A stretch of DNA of 64,000 bases from Runella limosa DSM 17973. Lineage in GTDB: Bacteria; Bacteroidota; Bacteroidia; Cytophagales; Spirosomataceae. The position numbers and the translations under genes were made by a program. Positions within the stretch are counted from its first letter, which is position 1; every line of letters begins with the position of its first letter. The notes under the pieces were generated by a model. That model was not told where the DNA came from, ran no database searches, and was given only the letters and a program-made list of their open reading frames with translations. This document shows, piece after piece, positions 14,304 to 22,836 of the stretch. The DNA lies in the NCBI RefSeq assembly GCF_000482465.1, contig NZ_KI519424.1, positions 26,681 to 90,680 of the forward strand, given 5' to 3'.

Positions 14304-14610
14304 TTAAAGTGGTTGTCAAGGGCTTGAAAAATGGCACTACTAGGTCTAAAAACCGTCGAAATTGGCCTAAAAATGAACTTTAGGGGGGTGTATTGTACTA
14401 CTCAATTTCGCGGTGTACGCTGTGTTATCACTATGTAAGCAAGCTGATGTTAAAAAAGGTGGAAATTTTCTCAAAGAAGCTTCCATTTTCACCGCGTTTT
14501 TCCCGTGGTTGAAATGTATTTGCGTTGCAAACTGGCGTCAAAATGAGGAAAAAAACGAGGAAAATTCCTTGTGGCATCTGTAATGTGCTGATTATCAATG
14601 GTATTGTAAG
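14304..14610. other. Non-coding end of the element before attR
   Basis: No gene is seen. The stretch has G-rich and A-rich runs and an imperfect hairpin near 14459-14500 (GGTGGAAA with TTTTCACC). It could hold integrase arm sites, but I could not pick out a clear repeat set. Confidence 0.4.
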
Positions 14611-14660
14611 TCCCTCTCTCTCTGCACAAGCCTGTAAATCGGTGATTTACAGGCTTTTTT
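14611..14660 (+). repeat. attR: direct repeat with terminator copy
   Basis: Carries the 14-base tRNA-Ser 3' end (14611-14624), the following spacer, and a second working copy of the tRNA terminator (stem 14629-14640 and 14644-14655, then T-run). It is 47 of 50 identical to attL. Confidence 0.9.
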
Positions 14661-14841
14661 GTCCATAAGTTATAACAAACCTGCTTTTGGGTGTTGCTTT
14701 CTTATTATCCATTTTTTGCTGCCCGAGTTCATTTTTAGAAAATTTTGAATTGATTACCCCTGGCTGCCAAGACTACGTATTCGACCTTCATCTAACGACT
14801 AGCAATAAAAACAATTAAGACCTTAGAGTATGTTTTGGAAA

Positions 14842-15384
14842 CTAATTTGGCAACCTATTGAGCAGTATGGTTGTATAGGCAATTTGTAGCATGACCTCAG
14901 AAGATTCAACGGTTTTCTCGTAATCCTTTGCCAATCGGCGTCTGAAATTGAGCCATCCGAACGACCTTTCGACCTGCCAGCGGTTTTTCTGTGGCACGAA
15001 TCCTTGGGCCGATTCTGGTTTTTGTACAATTTCTACCTTCCAGCCATACTCTTTACAGGCGTGTTGGATGAAAGTCGTCTTATAACCATGGTCTCCGATG
15101 ATTGCCTGCAAGCGAGGTACCTTACCTTTTAAGCTTTCAAGTGCTCTAATACCAGCTTGGTTATCAGATACCCCAGTAGAAGTCACTTTGACGCACCACA
15201 GGATGCCTAAGGTATCTACTAAAATCGTCCTCTTTCGTCCATTTATTTTTTTATTCCCGTCAATTCCTATTTCTGTACTGACGAATTGAACTGACTTAAT
15301 GCTTTGACTATTAATAGCAAGTAAACTAGGTGTGGCCTGTCTTTCTTGTCGTTTACGTTCTTCAATGGCAAGGCAGTCCAGCAA
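14842..15384 (-). CDS. IS5-family transposase, catalytic ORF B
   Basis: A 180-residue DDE transposase domain with DGNKKINGRKRTILVDTLG (about 43-61), IIGDHGYKT containing the second acidic residue, and the C-terminal RWQVERSFGWLNFRRRL with the catalytic Glu. The first acidic site, usually DSQS, reads NSQSIK (about 25-30), an Asn for Asp change that could abolish catalysis. The coding frame extends upstream of this ATG as YHFRQFKLRGIWEEL, so the ORF is normally joined to ORF A by a frameshift; ORF B overlaps it by 23 bp. Confidence 0.8.
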   Translation of the reverse strand: MLDCLAIEERKRQERQATPSLLAINSQSIKSVQFVSTEIGIDGNKKINGRKRTILVDTLGILWCVKVTSTGVSDNQAGIRALESLKGKVPRLQAIIGDHGYKTTFIQHACKEYGWKVEIVQKPESAQGFVPQKNRWQVERSFGWLNFRRRLAKDYEKTVESSEVMLQIAYTTILLNRLPN

Positions 15385-15625
15385 TTCCTCCCAAATACCA
15401 CGTAGCTTGAACTGTCGAAAATGATACGGGGCTGGCCATCCAGTAAACAGTCTGCCATGGAGGGTACTTACTTTCCATATTTCGCCATTGGGAACCCGTG
15501 TTGTTAATCCAAAATATGGCGTTCACTATCGTTCGCAGCGAATGATGGCGGGCTCTTTGGTTATCAATTATTTTTTCGACAACTTGCCACTGAGAGTCAG
15601 TCATTTCAGAGAATTTCTCTTTCAT
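15362..15625 (-). CDS. IS5-family transposase, N-terminal ORF A
   Basis: An 87-residue frame. MTDSQWQVVEKIIDNQRARH through NAIFWINNTGSQWRNM and PPWQTVYW is the DUF4096-like N-terminal domain of IS5 transposases. After W62 the frame departs from the family; the matching sequence resumes in the ORF B frame about 16 bases later. The join needs a net +1 shift, whereas a -1 slip is commoner in such IS. Either an unusual recoding event or a disabling insertion explains it. Confidence 0.75.
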   Translation of the reverse strand: MKEKFSEMTDSQWQVVEKIIDNQRARHHSLRTIVNAIFWINNTGSQWRNMESKYPPWQTVYWMASPVSFSTVQATWYLGGIAGLPCH

Positions 15626-15658
15626 TTAGCTTGTTTGAGGTGAGATTCAACAAGCTAA
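15626..15658. promoter_or_regulatory. Inverted repeat at the transposase start
   Basis: TTAGCTTGTT (15626-15635) and AACAAGCTAA (15649-15658) form a perfect 10-bp stem directly before the ORF A ATG. Such hairpins in other IS elements hide the start codon from read-through transcripts. Confidence 0.5.
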
Positions 15659-15777
15659 CGACTGACTCTTTTTATTCGTTTTATACAATCCAGAACATAC
15701 TCTTATACTTTTAATTGTTTTTTAAACGAAAACCACTTATTTTGGACTTGAAAGTAAGGTTTTAACGACTATTTCTT

Positions 15778-18700
15778 ATGAACCTGATGCCAAAACTTTC
15801 TAATAGAAAGTTGACTTTAGTTACGATTTTCTGGATATTTAGCTTAATATGGGCTTCTCTAACTGGTTTTTCACAAAGTATTTACATTTATGATGATAAT
15901 TTTTCCTTAGCTATACGTAGTGCCTGTCCTACCTGCATTGGCCCGTTCAATAACTTGTTATCTCCCGCAGCGACTTTAACAAGACTTGATGTTTCTAACT
16001 GGAATATTGCTGATTTGAGTGGGTTAGAAGGGTTTACATCGTTGGATACATTACTATGTAATAATAATCAACTTACTAGGCTGCCTACTTTGCCTAAAAA
16101 TCTTACGTCTCTTTCCTGTTTTAAAAATCAACTTACCTGCCTTCCTGCATTACCAAATTCGCTGAAGTTCTTGAGGATAGATGCAGATAAAGTGACTTGT
16201 TTCGTAAATTCAGTGAATGGTTTAAAAGTGTATGATGCTGCCAACAATTTGATTGCTTCACCACCTATTTGTACTTATATCCCTGATGAAGGTTTTGCTG
16301 AAACTATACGAAGAGTATGTCCAGATTGTATTGGCCCCTGTAATAATCTTCTTCCACCCGCAGCGGCCATAACATCATTATTTATAAATGCCTATTACAT
16401 TCAGGATATAAAAGGAATTGAAAATTTTACGTCTTTGCAAAGTCTAACAATAAACTTTGCACAGCTGAAAAGCCTGCCAACTTTACCCAATAGCTTAAAA
16501 GAATTACACTGTACACGTACTCTAATTACAAACCTATCTCCTTTACCAAGTAATTTAGAAATATTAGACTTATCATATAATCGACTAACGAGTTTACCTA
16601 CTTTACCAAATGGCTTAATATCTTTAATCTGCCCATTTAATCAGCTTAAAAGTTTGCCTACTCTCTCTGAGAGCTTACTTTATTTAGATTGTCAGGATAA
16701 TCTAATTTCAAAGCTACCTGCCTTAACCGATAAATTATGGTCATTAAACTGTGCCAATAACCAACTTTCATGTTTGCCTTTCTTGCCTTTGGCTTTGAAA
16801 TCGTTAAGTATATATGGTAATAGTATTACTTGTTTACCAAATAAGGTAGGAGGACTATTGGTTCAAAGTGGCACTGGTACTTTGCTTCCTATTTGTAGTG
16901 TTCCCGATCAAAATTTTGTGAAAGCAATTAAGAATTCCTGCCCAAGCTGTATGGATTCGTGCTACAGGTTATTGCCAGCGGCAAGCAGTTTAACGTCACT
17001 GGATGTGTCTAATCAAGGCATTAGTGACTTAACTGGGATAAATTTATTCTCAGCATTGCAAACACTTAACATTTCCAATAACCCACTTACCTGTTTGCCT
17101 GTGTTGCCAGTTACGTTAACCAAATTAATTGTTAATCCCAATGAAGTTAAATGCTTACCCAAACTAATACCAGGTTTACAGGTTTATAATAAGAACAATG
17201 AACAAATTGCTACACCACCTGTTTGCCCTCTATACATTCCCGATTCTAATTTTGCCCTTGCAATACGAAGAACCTGTTTTAGTTGTATTGATGACTGTAA
17301 TTATTTACTCCCACCTGCTTTCACTTTAAAGTCGTTAAATATCTCCGAAGGAAAAATAACCAGTCTATCAGGAATTGATCAGTTTACCTCTTTGGAAACT
17401 TTAGATTGCAGTTACAACCTTTTGACTGAGTTGCCTGGTCTGCCACTTAGTTTAAAATCATTGAATTGTTCATATAACAAGCTTACAAGTTTACCTTCTT
17501 TGCCTGTTACTCTCACCAAGTTAGAATGTAATAATAATAAATTGGAACACCTGCCAGCATTACCCGATAAATTATCATGGTTATCCTGCGCAAATAATCA
17601 ACTTAATTGCCTTCCTTTCTTGCCGAATACATTAGTGTACTTAGTTATCGCAGGTAACAGTAAAATAATCTGCTTGCCTAATAGAGTAAAAGGTTTGTAT
17701 ATTGTGTATAATCAAGGCATTTTTTATTTGCCAGTGTGTGGGGTTGCCGACGCCAATTTTTTAAAGGTTATCCAAAATAATTGCCCAAATTGTATTGACT
17801 CCTGCTATAACTTATTACCTGGTGTTACAGATATAACGGTTCTTGATGTTTCCAATAAAAATATCACTGATTTAACAGGTATTAGTGCATTTATAGGATT
17901 AAAAACTCTCGACTGTTCCAAAAATTCTATAACATGTTTGCCAGCTTTACCCGCAACATTGAGTAAATTAGTAATAGATGCAGATAAAATTAGATGTTTG
18001 CCGAATCTAATACCAGGTTTGCAGGTTTATGATAGTGCAGGCAACTTGATTACTACACCTCCTGTTTGCCCTTTTTTTATCCCTGATATCAATTTCGCCA
18101 ATGCCATAAGAAGTCATTGCCCTAAGTGTATAGATGATTGCAATTTTTTACTTACTCCCGCTTCTGAATTAACATCGTTGTTAGTTGCTAACAGCAAAAT
18201 CTCAAACTTAACAGGACTTGAAGGGTTTCCTTCGCTAGTGTACTTGTATTGCAGTTCTAATCAGATTACAAGCTTACCTACGTTGCCGAATAATTTGACT
18301 CACTTATCTTGTGCGTCGAACCAACTTACAAGTTTACCCACTTTGCCCGAAAATTTGACTTACTTATCTTGTGAGCTGAACCAAGTTACAAGTTTACCTG
18401 ATTTACCCAATTCATTGGTTAGTATGTACTGCACAAATAATAAACTGCTAAGTTTACCGCCTTTGCCAGTAAATCTTGAAAGATTACATTGTAGTAACAA
18501 CCAGATTACCTGCCTTCCTCTTTTACCAAATTTTTTGATAGAGTTAAGCATTGATTCTAATATGATACGCTGTCTTCCTAATACAGTAGCAGGGTTAAAA
18601 GTTTATGATCAAAATTTAAGTTCTATTTCTATGCTACCACTTTGCCCTGTTTCACTCATGCACCCCACAGGGCTGGTGCCTACAGGCACCTACATAGCTA

Positions 18701-18837
18701 CTCAAACAATAGAAAGTGGAGCTAGTTTATCGGTAGGTGGTACCAACTACCACGCAGGGCAAAGCATTACATTGAAACCAGGCTTTCAAACACTTGAAGG
18801 TAGAACATTTTCGGTGGAAGTAAGAGGGTGTAACTAA
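15778..18837 (+). CDS. Large secreted leucine-rich-repeat protein, six modules
   Basis: A 1019-residue protein with an N-terminal signal or anchor (about 12-33). Six modules each open with IPDxNFAxAIRxxCPxCIDxCNxLLPPA, near residues 37, 166, 375, 486, 654 and 765. Each opening is followed by leucine-rich repeats of the kind LTSLPTLPxNLxxLxCxxNQ, about 20-21 residues per repeat. The paired cysteines suggest a disulphide cap on each module. The last 60 residues (about 965-1019) include GGTNYHAGQSITLKPGF, a tail found on Bacteroidota surface proteins. The gene is visibly richer in A+T than its neighbours. It is likely exported and used in binding or adhesion. An IS ends 76 bp upstream. Confidence 0.85.
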   Translation: MNLMPKLSNRKLTLVTIFWIFSLIWASLTGFSQSIYIYDDNFSLAIRSACPTCIGPFNNLLSPAATLTRLDVSNWNIADLSGLEGFTSLDTLLCNNNQLTRLPTLPKNLTSLSCFKNQLTCLPALPNSLKFLRIDADKVTCFVNSVNGLKVYDAANNLIASPPICTYIPDEGFAETIRRVCPDCIGPCNNLLPPAAAITSLFINAYYIQDIKGIENFTSLQSLTINFAQLKSLPTLPNSLKELHCTRTLITNLSPLPSNLEILDLSYNRLTSLPTLPNGLISLICPFNQLKSLPTLSESLLYLDCQDNLISKLPALTDKLWSLNCANNQLSCLPFLPLALKSLSIYGNSITCLPNKVGGLLVQSGTGTLLPICSVPDQNFVKAIKNSCPSCMDSCYRLLPAASSLTSLDVSNQGISDLTGINLFSALQTLNISNNPLTCLPVLPVTLTKLIVNPNEVKCLPKLIPGLQVYNKNNEQIATPPVCPLYIPDSNFALAIRRTCFSCIDDCNYLLPPAFTLKSLNISEGKITSLSGIDQFTSLETLDCSYNLLTELPGLPLSLKSLNCSYNKLTSLPSLPVTLTKLECNNNKLEHLPALPDKLSWLSCANNQLNCLPFLPNTLVYLVIAGNSKIICLPNRVKGLYIVYNQGIFYLPVCGVADANFLKVIQNNCPNCIDSCYNLLPGVTDITVLDVSNKNITDLTGISAFIGLKTLDCSKNSITCLPALPATLSKLVIDADKIRCLPNLIPGLQVYDSAGNLITTPPVCPFFIPDINFANAIRSHCPKCIDDCNFLLTPASELTSLLVANSKISNLTGLEGFPSLVYLYCSSNQITSLPTLPNNLTHLSCASNQLTSLPTLPENLTYLSCELNQVTSLPDLPNSLVSMYCTNNKLLSLPPLPVNLERLHCSNNQITCLPLLPNFLIELSIDSNMIRCLPNTVAGLKVYDQNLSSISMLPLCPVSLMHPTGLVPTGTYIATQTIESGASLSVGGTNYHAGQSITLKPGFQTLEGRTFSVEVRGCN

Positions 18838-18874
18838 TTTGATTGTCTATTTGTAAGCTCTCCCTTTTCCCATT

Positions 18875-20584
18875 TCAATTACTACAGCCTACCGTTTTGG
18901 TCTCAACCTTGGCCGACGAAGGTAAAAAAGTCCCATTCTGGAAAAGCACCGACTTCTTGGCATTGAAAACCACTTTTATCGCTGGGTTGACGGGTTGGTT
19001 GACTATTATTCTACCGTTTGTTTCAAAAAGATACGTTCTGTAAGTCAGTGGAATATCTATGACAATGTCACTGGTAGAGCATTGGTATTCATAGGCACCC
19101 GCGTCGGGACGGAAATTTTTAACCCGTGTTTTCCCCGCCAAATCTTTAATTCCTGCGGAGTCTGTTACAACGGAAGAGAGGTCGCTGAAGTCGTACGCGG
19201 GGGATGACTCGGAATTGAGCCGAAAATTAGCACTAGCCGCATCTTGAAAAAGGGGATTTACTGAACGAGAGCTTTGGTCTTTGGATTCGTTGGTTTTAAA
19301 ATTAGTTAGCCCATACCAATCGCGTTTTTCAAACATAAGGTGGGGGTTACTGGTAAAGGTAGAGTACCAAATGTTGTAATCGGAGCTTAGTCCAATGACA
19401 AAGCTTGCGGCGGGTTGCCAGCTATTCAAGAGCTTAGAACGTCCGCTGATGGATGAGTAAAAAATATTGTTTCGGATGGTGCAGTTTTCTGAGTAGTCCA
19501 AATTAAGTTCGCCGTAATCTTGGGGCGATGTCTCAGAAGGTTCTAGTAATGAACTGTTAAAATTGTTGGCGCAGGTATTATTGATTATCCAACAATCTTT
19601 GATGCGTCCATTTTTACACCACGAAGTTTCCTTACAACCGCCTAAGCCAATTCCTCCTCGGGAGTTATTGTATGCCAAGTTGTTGCGAATGATTACCTTT
19701 TCAGCGGCAGCGTTGACGACACTAAATTGATTTTCGCAACTGATTTGAAATCCTCGTTGACCGTTTCGGCAGGTATTTTGTTCAACCACAATGTTCTTAC
19801 CTCCATCGACGTAAATGCCTGCGGCCAAGGCGATGGTGCTTTTGCAGTTTTCTACTAGATTTCCACGAATGATTCCGTTGCGCGCTTGGGAGTTGGAGGC
19901 GGAGCTGTTACACCAGTTGTAATAACCTGCCGCTACAATTCCAATATTTCCAGTGTTATTGATATGGTTATTACTGGCAAGGAAACCATCGACATTTCCG
20001 ACAAAGGTTAATGCTTCGCTTACTCCAGTACGGCAATCAAAAATCGAACAACTATCGACTACAATGGCATTGATTGGGGTACTTGGGTGGCTTCCACAAA
20101 CTACGAGGGGGTTGAACCCTGCGTTAGGGGATGCGTAGAATTGGCTGAATTTGCACTTCTTTAGTTCAAGGTGGTGGGACGTGCCTTCTATTTTGATTCC
20201 CCAGGCACTACCCGTCAGATTTTTAAAATGAAATCCCTTGATCCTGAGGTAGTTTTTGCTGCTAATAAGTACAAAATAAGCCGCTGCGGCATTGCCCTCA
20301 AAAATGGGCTCCTCGTTGGCATAGTTAAGAAATTCGATGTACTGATTAGTGTTGCCCGAATTGGGGAAGTTGATGTAGGTTTCGTTATAAGTACCTCCTC
20401 TAAAATATACTTTGTCGCCAGCGGTCGCCGTACTACACGCTTTGGCGAATGTCTGCCAAGGGGTATTGATATTGGTGGGGGTAGCGGAGGCATCGTTCCC
20501 GCTTGGGGAAACGTAAAAAATCCGTTGCGCTTGAATGCTGTTTACCAATATAAGTGCTATAAAAATGGAGAGGAAGCTTTTCAT
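18875..20584 (-). CDS. Secreted parallel beta-helix protein
   Basis: A 569-residue protein with a signal peptide (MKSFLSIFIALILVNSIQAQ). FYVSPSGNDASA starts the pectate-lyase/chondroitinase-like right-handed beta-helix, with repeated turns such as NNHINNTGNIGIV, RGNLVENCKS and RNNIFYSS spread over residues about 90-480. GTPW-type and GGTY motifs (NTPWQTFAKA, FRGGTYNE) are typical of the group. The C-terminal part, PDAGAYEYQC, then a short domain ending VETKTVGCSN, parallels the tail of the convergent LRR protein. It is probably a surface polysaccharide-binding protein or lyase. Catalytic residues cannot be assigned. Confidence 0.82.
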   Translation of the reverse strand: MKSFLSIFIALILVNSIQAQRIFYVSPSGNDASATPTNINTPWQTFAKACSTATAGDKVYFRGGTYNETYINFPNSGNTNQYIEFLNYANEEPIFEGNAAAAYFVLISSKNYLRIKGFHFKNLTGSAWGIKIEGTSHHLELKKCKFSQFYASPNAGFNPLVVCGSHPSTPINAIVVDSCSIFDCRTGVSEALTFVGNVDGFLASNNHINNTGNIGIVAAGYYNWCNSSASNSQARNGIIRGNLVENCKSTIALAAGIYVDGGKNIVVEQNTCRNGQRGFQISCENQFSVVNAAAEKVIIRNNLAYNNSRGGIGLGGCKETSWCKNGRIKDCWIINNTCANNFNSSLLEPSETSPQDYGELNLDYSENCTIRNNIFYSSISGRSKLLNSWQPAASFVIGLSSDYNIWYSTFTSNPHLMFEKRDWYGLTNFKTNESKDQSSRSVNPLFQDAASANFRLNSESSPAYDFSDLSSVVTDSAGIKDLAGKTRVKNFRPDAGAYEYQCSTSDIVIDIPLTYRTYLFETNGRIIVNQPVNPAIKVVFNAKKSVLFQNGTFLPSSAKVETKTVGCSN

Positions 20585-20647
20585 TGGCTATCAGATTTAG
20601 AATGAAGAAAATAGAGTTGATAGTAAGTAATTAAGCAAAATTAGTTG

Positions 20648-20682
20648 AGACTTTGCGGTCCGCCGCCGCGGCAAGTTTATGA
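20648..20682. repeat. GC-rich hairpin in an AT-rich gap
   Basis: ACTTTGCGG and CCGCGGCAAGT (20650-20677) form an imperfect stem around CCG-rich sequence. It stands out in an AT-rich 288-bp gap that otherwise shows nothing clear. It shares the octamer CGGACCGC (minus strand here) with the hairpin at 41777. Confidence 0.4.
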
Positions 20683-20872
20683 CTCTTCTGACTATCAATA
20701 GTATAAGCCTAAAACTTGGAAAGTCTATTTTTGCACAAATACTTAAATTAAATCTTTTATTAGTTGAAGTCAATTTATCAAGCGGCAATTTTTTATTGTG
20801 AGGTATATGTTTTAGGTTGAATCCTGTATCTTGCTTTTTTTTCCATCTAACCTATTACCTTACCTTCTTTTC

Positions 20873-21802
20873 ATGAAAGAATCACTGGCGGCGCTGGATT
20901 TTATACGCCTCAATTTTTCTGCCGAAAGTTCGGCCGTTGTCAATATTGCCCTTGGGTTAATGATGTTTGGGGTGGCACTTGACATCAAACCACATCATTT
21001 TCAGACGCTTCTCCAAAATCCACGTCAGTTGCTGGCTGGAGTTCTCAGTCAGGCAGTGGTGATGCCTGCGGCTACATTTTTGTTGGTCATGGCGTTGGGC
21101 GATAACATTACGGTGGGAGTTGCCTTGGGGATGATATTGGTGGCGGCTTGCCCAGGGGGAAATATTTCCAATTTTATTACTTCATTGGCCAAAGGAAATG
21201 TCGCGTTGGCAGTTAGCCTGACGGCGATAAGTACGATGTTGGCGGTTGTTATGACGCCATTTAATTTTACTTTTTGGGGAAACTTATACGCCCAAAGTAG
21301 CTCGTTGGTACGGCCATTGTCGCTCGATTGGCGAGAGTTGCTCAAGTCGGTATCTATGATTCTTGGCTTACCAATGGTACTCGGGATGTTATGTTCTTAC
21401 TATTTACCCAAAGTGGCTGCCTTTCTGCTCAAACCATTTCAGGTGTTGTCTTTGTTATTTTTTGTGGCGTTGGTGGTCATTGCCTTTACGCAAAACTTAG
21501 ATATTTTCTTGAACCACATTGGTTTCGTGTTTGTGGTGGTTTTGCTTCAAAATACGCTCGCAATGGTTACAGGCTACGGAATGGGCGCCGTCTTTGGGCT
21601 TTCAAGACAAAACCGAAGAACGCTCAGTATCGAAACGGGGATTCATAATTCGGGACTTGGACTGGCCTTATTGTTCAATCCCGCCGTATTTCCTACAGAC
21701 CTTCCGTTGGGCGGAATGGCCATCATTGCGGGCTGGTGGAGTATTTGGCATATTTTGGCTGGAACGTCGATTGCATTTTATTGGAGTAAAAACAACGCAT
21801 AA
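20873..21802 (+). CDS. Bile acid:sodium symporter (BASS) family transporter
   Basis: A 309-residue polytopic membrane protein with about nine to ten helices. Diagnostic BASS segments are the ALGLMMFGVAL helix near the start, AACPGGNISNFITSLAKGN in the first broken helix, and ETGIHNSGLGLALLF in the second. The family carries organic acids with sodium. The start at 20873 (MKESLAALD) is preferred over 20831 because it removes a short unsupported leader. Twelve bases separate it from the next gene, so the pair is probably an operon and the substrate may feed the dehydrogenase. Confidence 0.88.
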   Translation: MKESLAALDFIRLNFSAESSAVVNIALGLMMFGVALDIKPHHFQTLLQNPRQLLAGVLSQAVVMPAATFLLVMALGDNITVGVALGMILVAACPGGNISNFITSLAKGNVALAVSLTAISTMLAVVMTPFNFTFWGNLYAQSSSLVRPLSLDWRELLKSVSMILGLPMVLGMLCSYYLPKVAAFLLKPFQVLSLLFFVALVVIAFTQNLDIFLNHIGFVFVVVLLQNTLAMVTGYGMGAVFGLSRQNRRTLSIETGIHNSGLGLALLFNPAVFPTDLPLGGMAIIAGWWSIWHILAGTSIAFYWSKNNA

Positions 21803-21814
21803 TTAAACCTAACC

Positions 21815-22792
21815 ATGACCACATCAGCTATTTCAGTAGGGGTAGTTGGACTAGGGCTTATGGGGTGCAGCATTACTACTTGTTTGCTAGTGGCAGGACA
21901 TAAAGTAGTGGCGGTAGCTCCCTTGCCTTTGGATGTTCCAACTGCTCAACCGCGTATTTATGAACACCTTCAAAAATCGCAAGCGGAAGGATTGACCACC
22001 TTTGCGCCCGAACACTTTTTTGCTCAATTAACGATTACGGAAGATTATCGCTTGCTGGCTGATTGTGCGTTGGTCATCGAATGTACGCTGGAAAGTTTGC
22101 CCATAAAAAAATCGGTCTATGAAAAAATTGAGGCTGTTGTCTCAAAAGAAGCGATTATTACGAGCAATACCTCAGCCATTCCCATCAGTATTTTACAAAA
22201 AGAAGTAGCTCATCCTGAGCGGTTTCTGGGGTTGCATTGGGCAGAACCTTCGCACACGACTCGTTTTTTGGAAGTAATTTGTGGGGATTTGAGTGATGTG
22301 TCAAAAGGGGAGTGGTTGTACGAAGTTTCGCAAAATTGGGGAAAAGAACCCACCTTGGTACGGAAAGATATTCGTGGGTTTATCACCAACCGCTTGATGT
22401 ACGCACTTTACCGTGAAGCGTTTCATTTGGTGGAAAATGGCTACGCGACTGTGGAAGATGTGGATCGTGCTTGTCGAAATAATGCGGGGTATTGGATGAC
22501 GCTAGTGGGGCCGTTTCGGTGGATGGATTTGACGGGTGTTCCCGCGTATCATACCGTTATGAAAGATTTATTCCCGACCCTTAGCACCACAACCGAGGTA
22601 CCCAAATTGATTGATGATATTGTGAAAGAAGGAGGGAAAGGAGTGGCGAATGCGCACGGTTTTTATCCGTACTCGGAGGAGGAAGCACTTTTGTGGAAAA
22701 AAACCTTTGAGGAGTTTAGCTACGAAATTCGCGAGCTAGCTTTACGTTACCCCGCCGACGTAGTCAAAAAGAAAATGGAACAAAATGGATAA
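21815..22792 (+). CDS. 3-hydroxyacyl-CoA dehydrogenase-family oxidoreductase
   Basis: A 325-residue NAD-binding oxidoreductase. VGVVGLGLMGCSITTCLLVA (residues 8-27) is the GxGxxG Rossmann motif, and SNTSAIPIS and GLHWAEPSHTTRFLEVICGD match the 3HCDH N-terminal domain. The C-terminal domain starts near GFITNRLMYALYREA. With a single C-terminal domain it resembles free-standing members such as L-carnitine or L-gulonate dehydrogenases as much as fatty-acid enzymes. The substrate is unassigned. It is paired with the BASS transporter. Confidence 0.82.
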   Translation: MTTSAISVGVVGLGLMGCSITTCLLVAGHKVVAVAPLPLDVPTAQPRIYEHLQKSQAEGLTTFAPEHFFAQLTITEDYRLLADCALVIECTLESLPIKKSVYEKIEAVVSKEAIITSNTSAIPISILQKEVAHPERFLGLHWAEPSHTTRFLEVICGDLSDVSKGEWLYEVSQNWGKEPTLVRKDIRGFITNRLMYALYREAFHLVENGYATVEDVDRACRNNAGYWMTLVGPFRWMDLTGVPAYHTVMKDLFPTLSTTTEVPKLIDDIVKEGGKGVANAHGFYPYSEEEALLWKKTFEEFSYEIRELALRYPADVVKKKMEQNG

Positions 22793-22793
22793 A

Positions 22794-22831
22794 AAAATAC
22801 CCCGATTCGTACGCGAGTCGGGGTATTTTTA
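22794..22831. terminator. Bidirectional terminator
   Basis: ATACCCCGA and TCGGGGTAT pair around a 12-base loop, with A-run before and T-run after. It lies between convergent genes and serves both. Confidence 0.85.
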
Positions 22832-22836
22832 TTTGG

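Larger units (their letters stand above)
1561..14660. mobile_element. Integrated satellite-like element in tRNA-Ser
   Basis: The element is bounded by the 50-bp att repeats at 1561-1610 and 14611-14660. Inside are two tyrosine recombinases, primase-like and SF3 helicase genes around an iteron cluster, a phage-like regulatory switch, a toxin-antitoxin pair and an operon of small membrane proteins. There are no capsid, tail, terminase, relaxase or type IV coupling genes. The content best fits a phage satellite or a cryptic mobilisable island. The recombinases lie 3 kb inside rather than beside att. Confidence 0.88.
14826..15702 (-). mobile_element. IS5-family insertion sequence (877 bp)
   Basis: The ends read GAGTATGTTTTGG (14826-14838) and, inverted, CCAGAACATACTC (15690-15702), with one mismatch. 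A 3-bp duplication TTA flanks it (14823-14825 and 15703-15705). The size, the TNA target and two overlapping ORFs fit the IS1031-like group of IS5. It lies 76 bp before the leucine-rich-repeat gene and outside the integrated element. Confidence 0.88.

Noticed and set aside
1561..15702. Element plus IS as one composite transposon
   Set aside because: The IS has its own TTA duplication and lies outside attR; there is no second IS copy.
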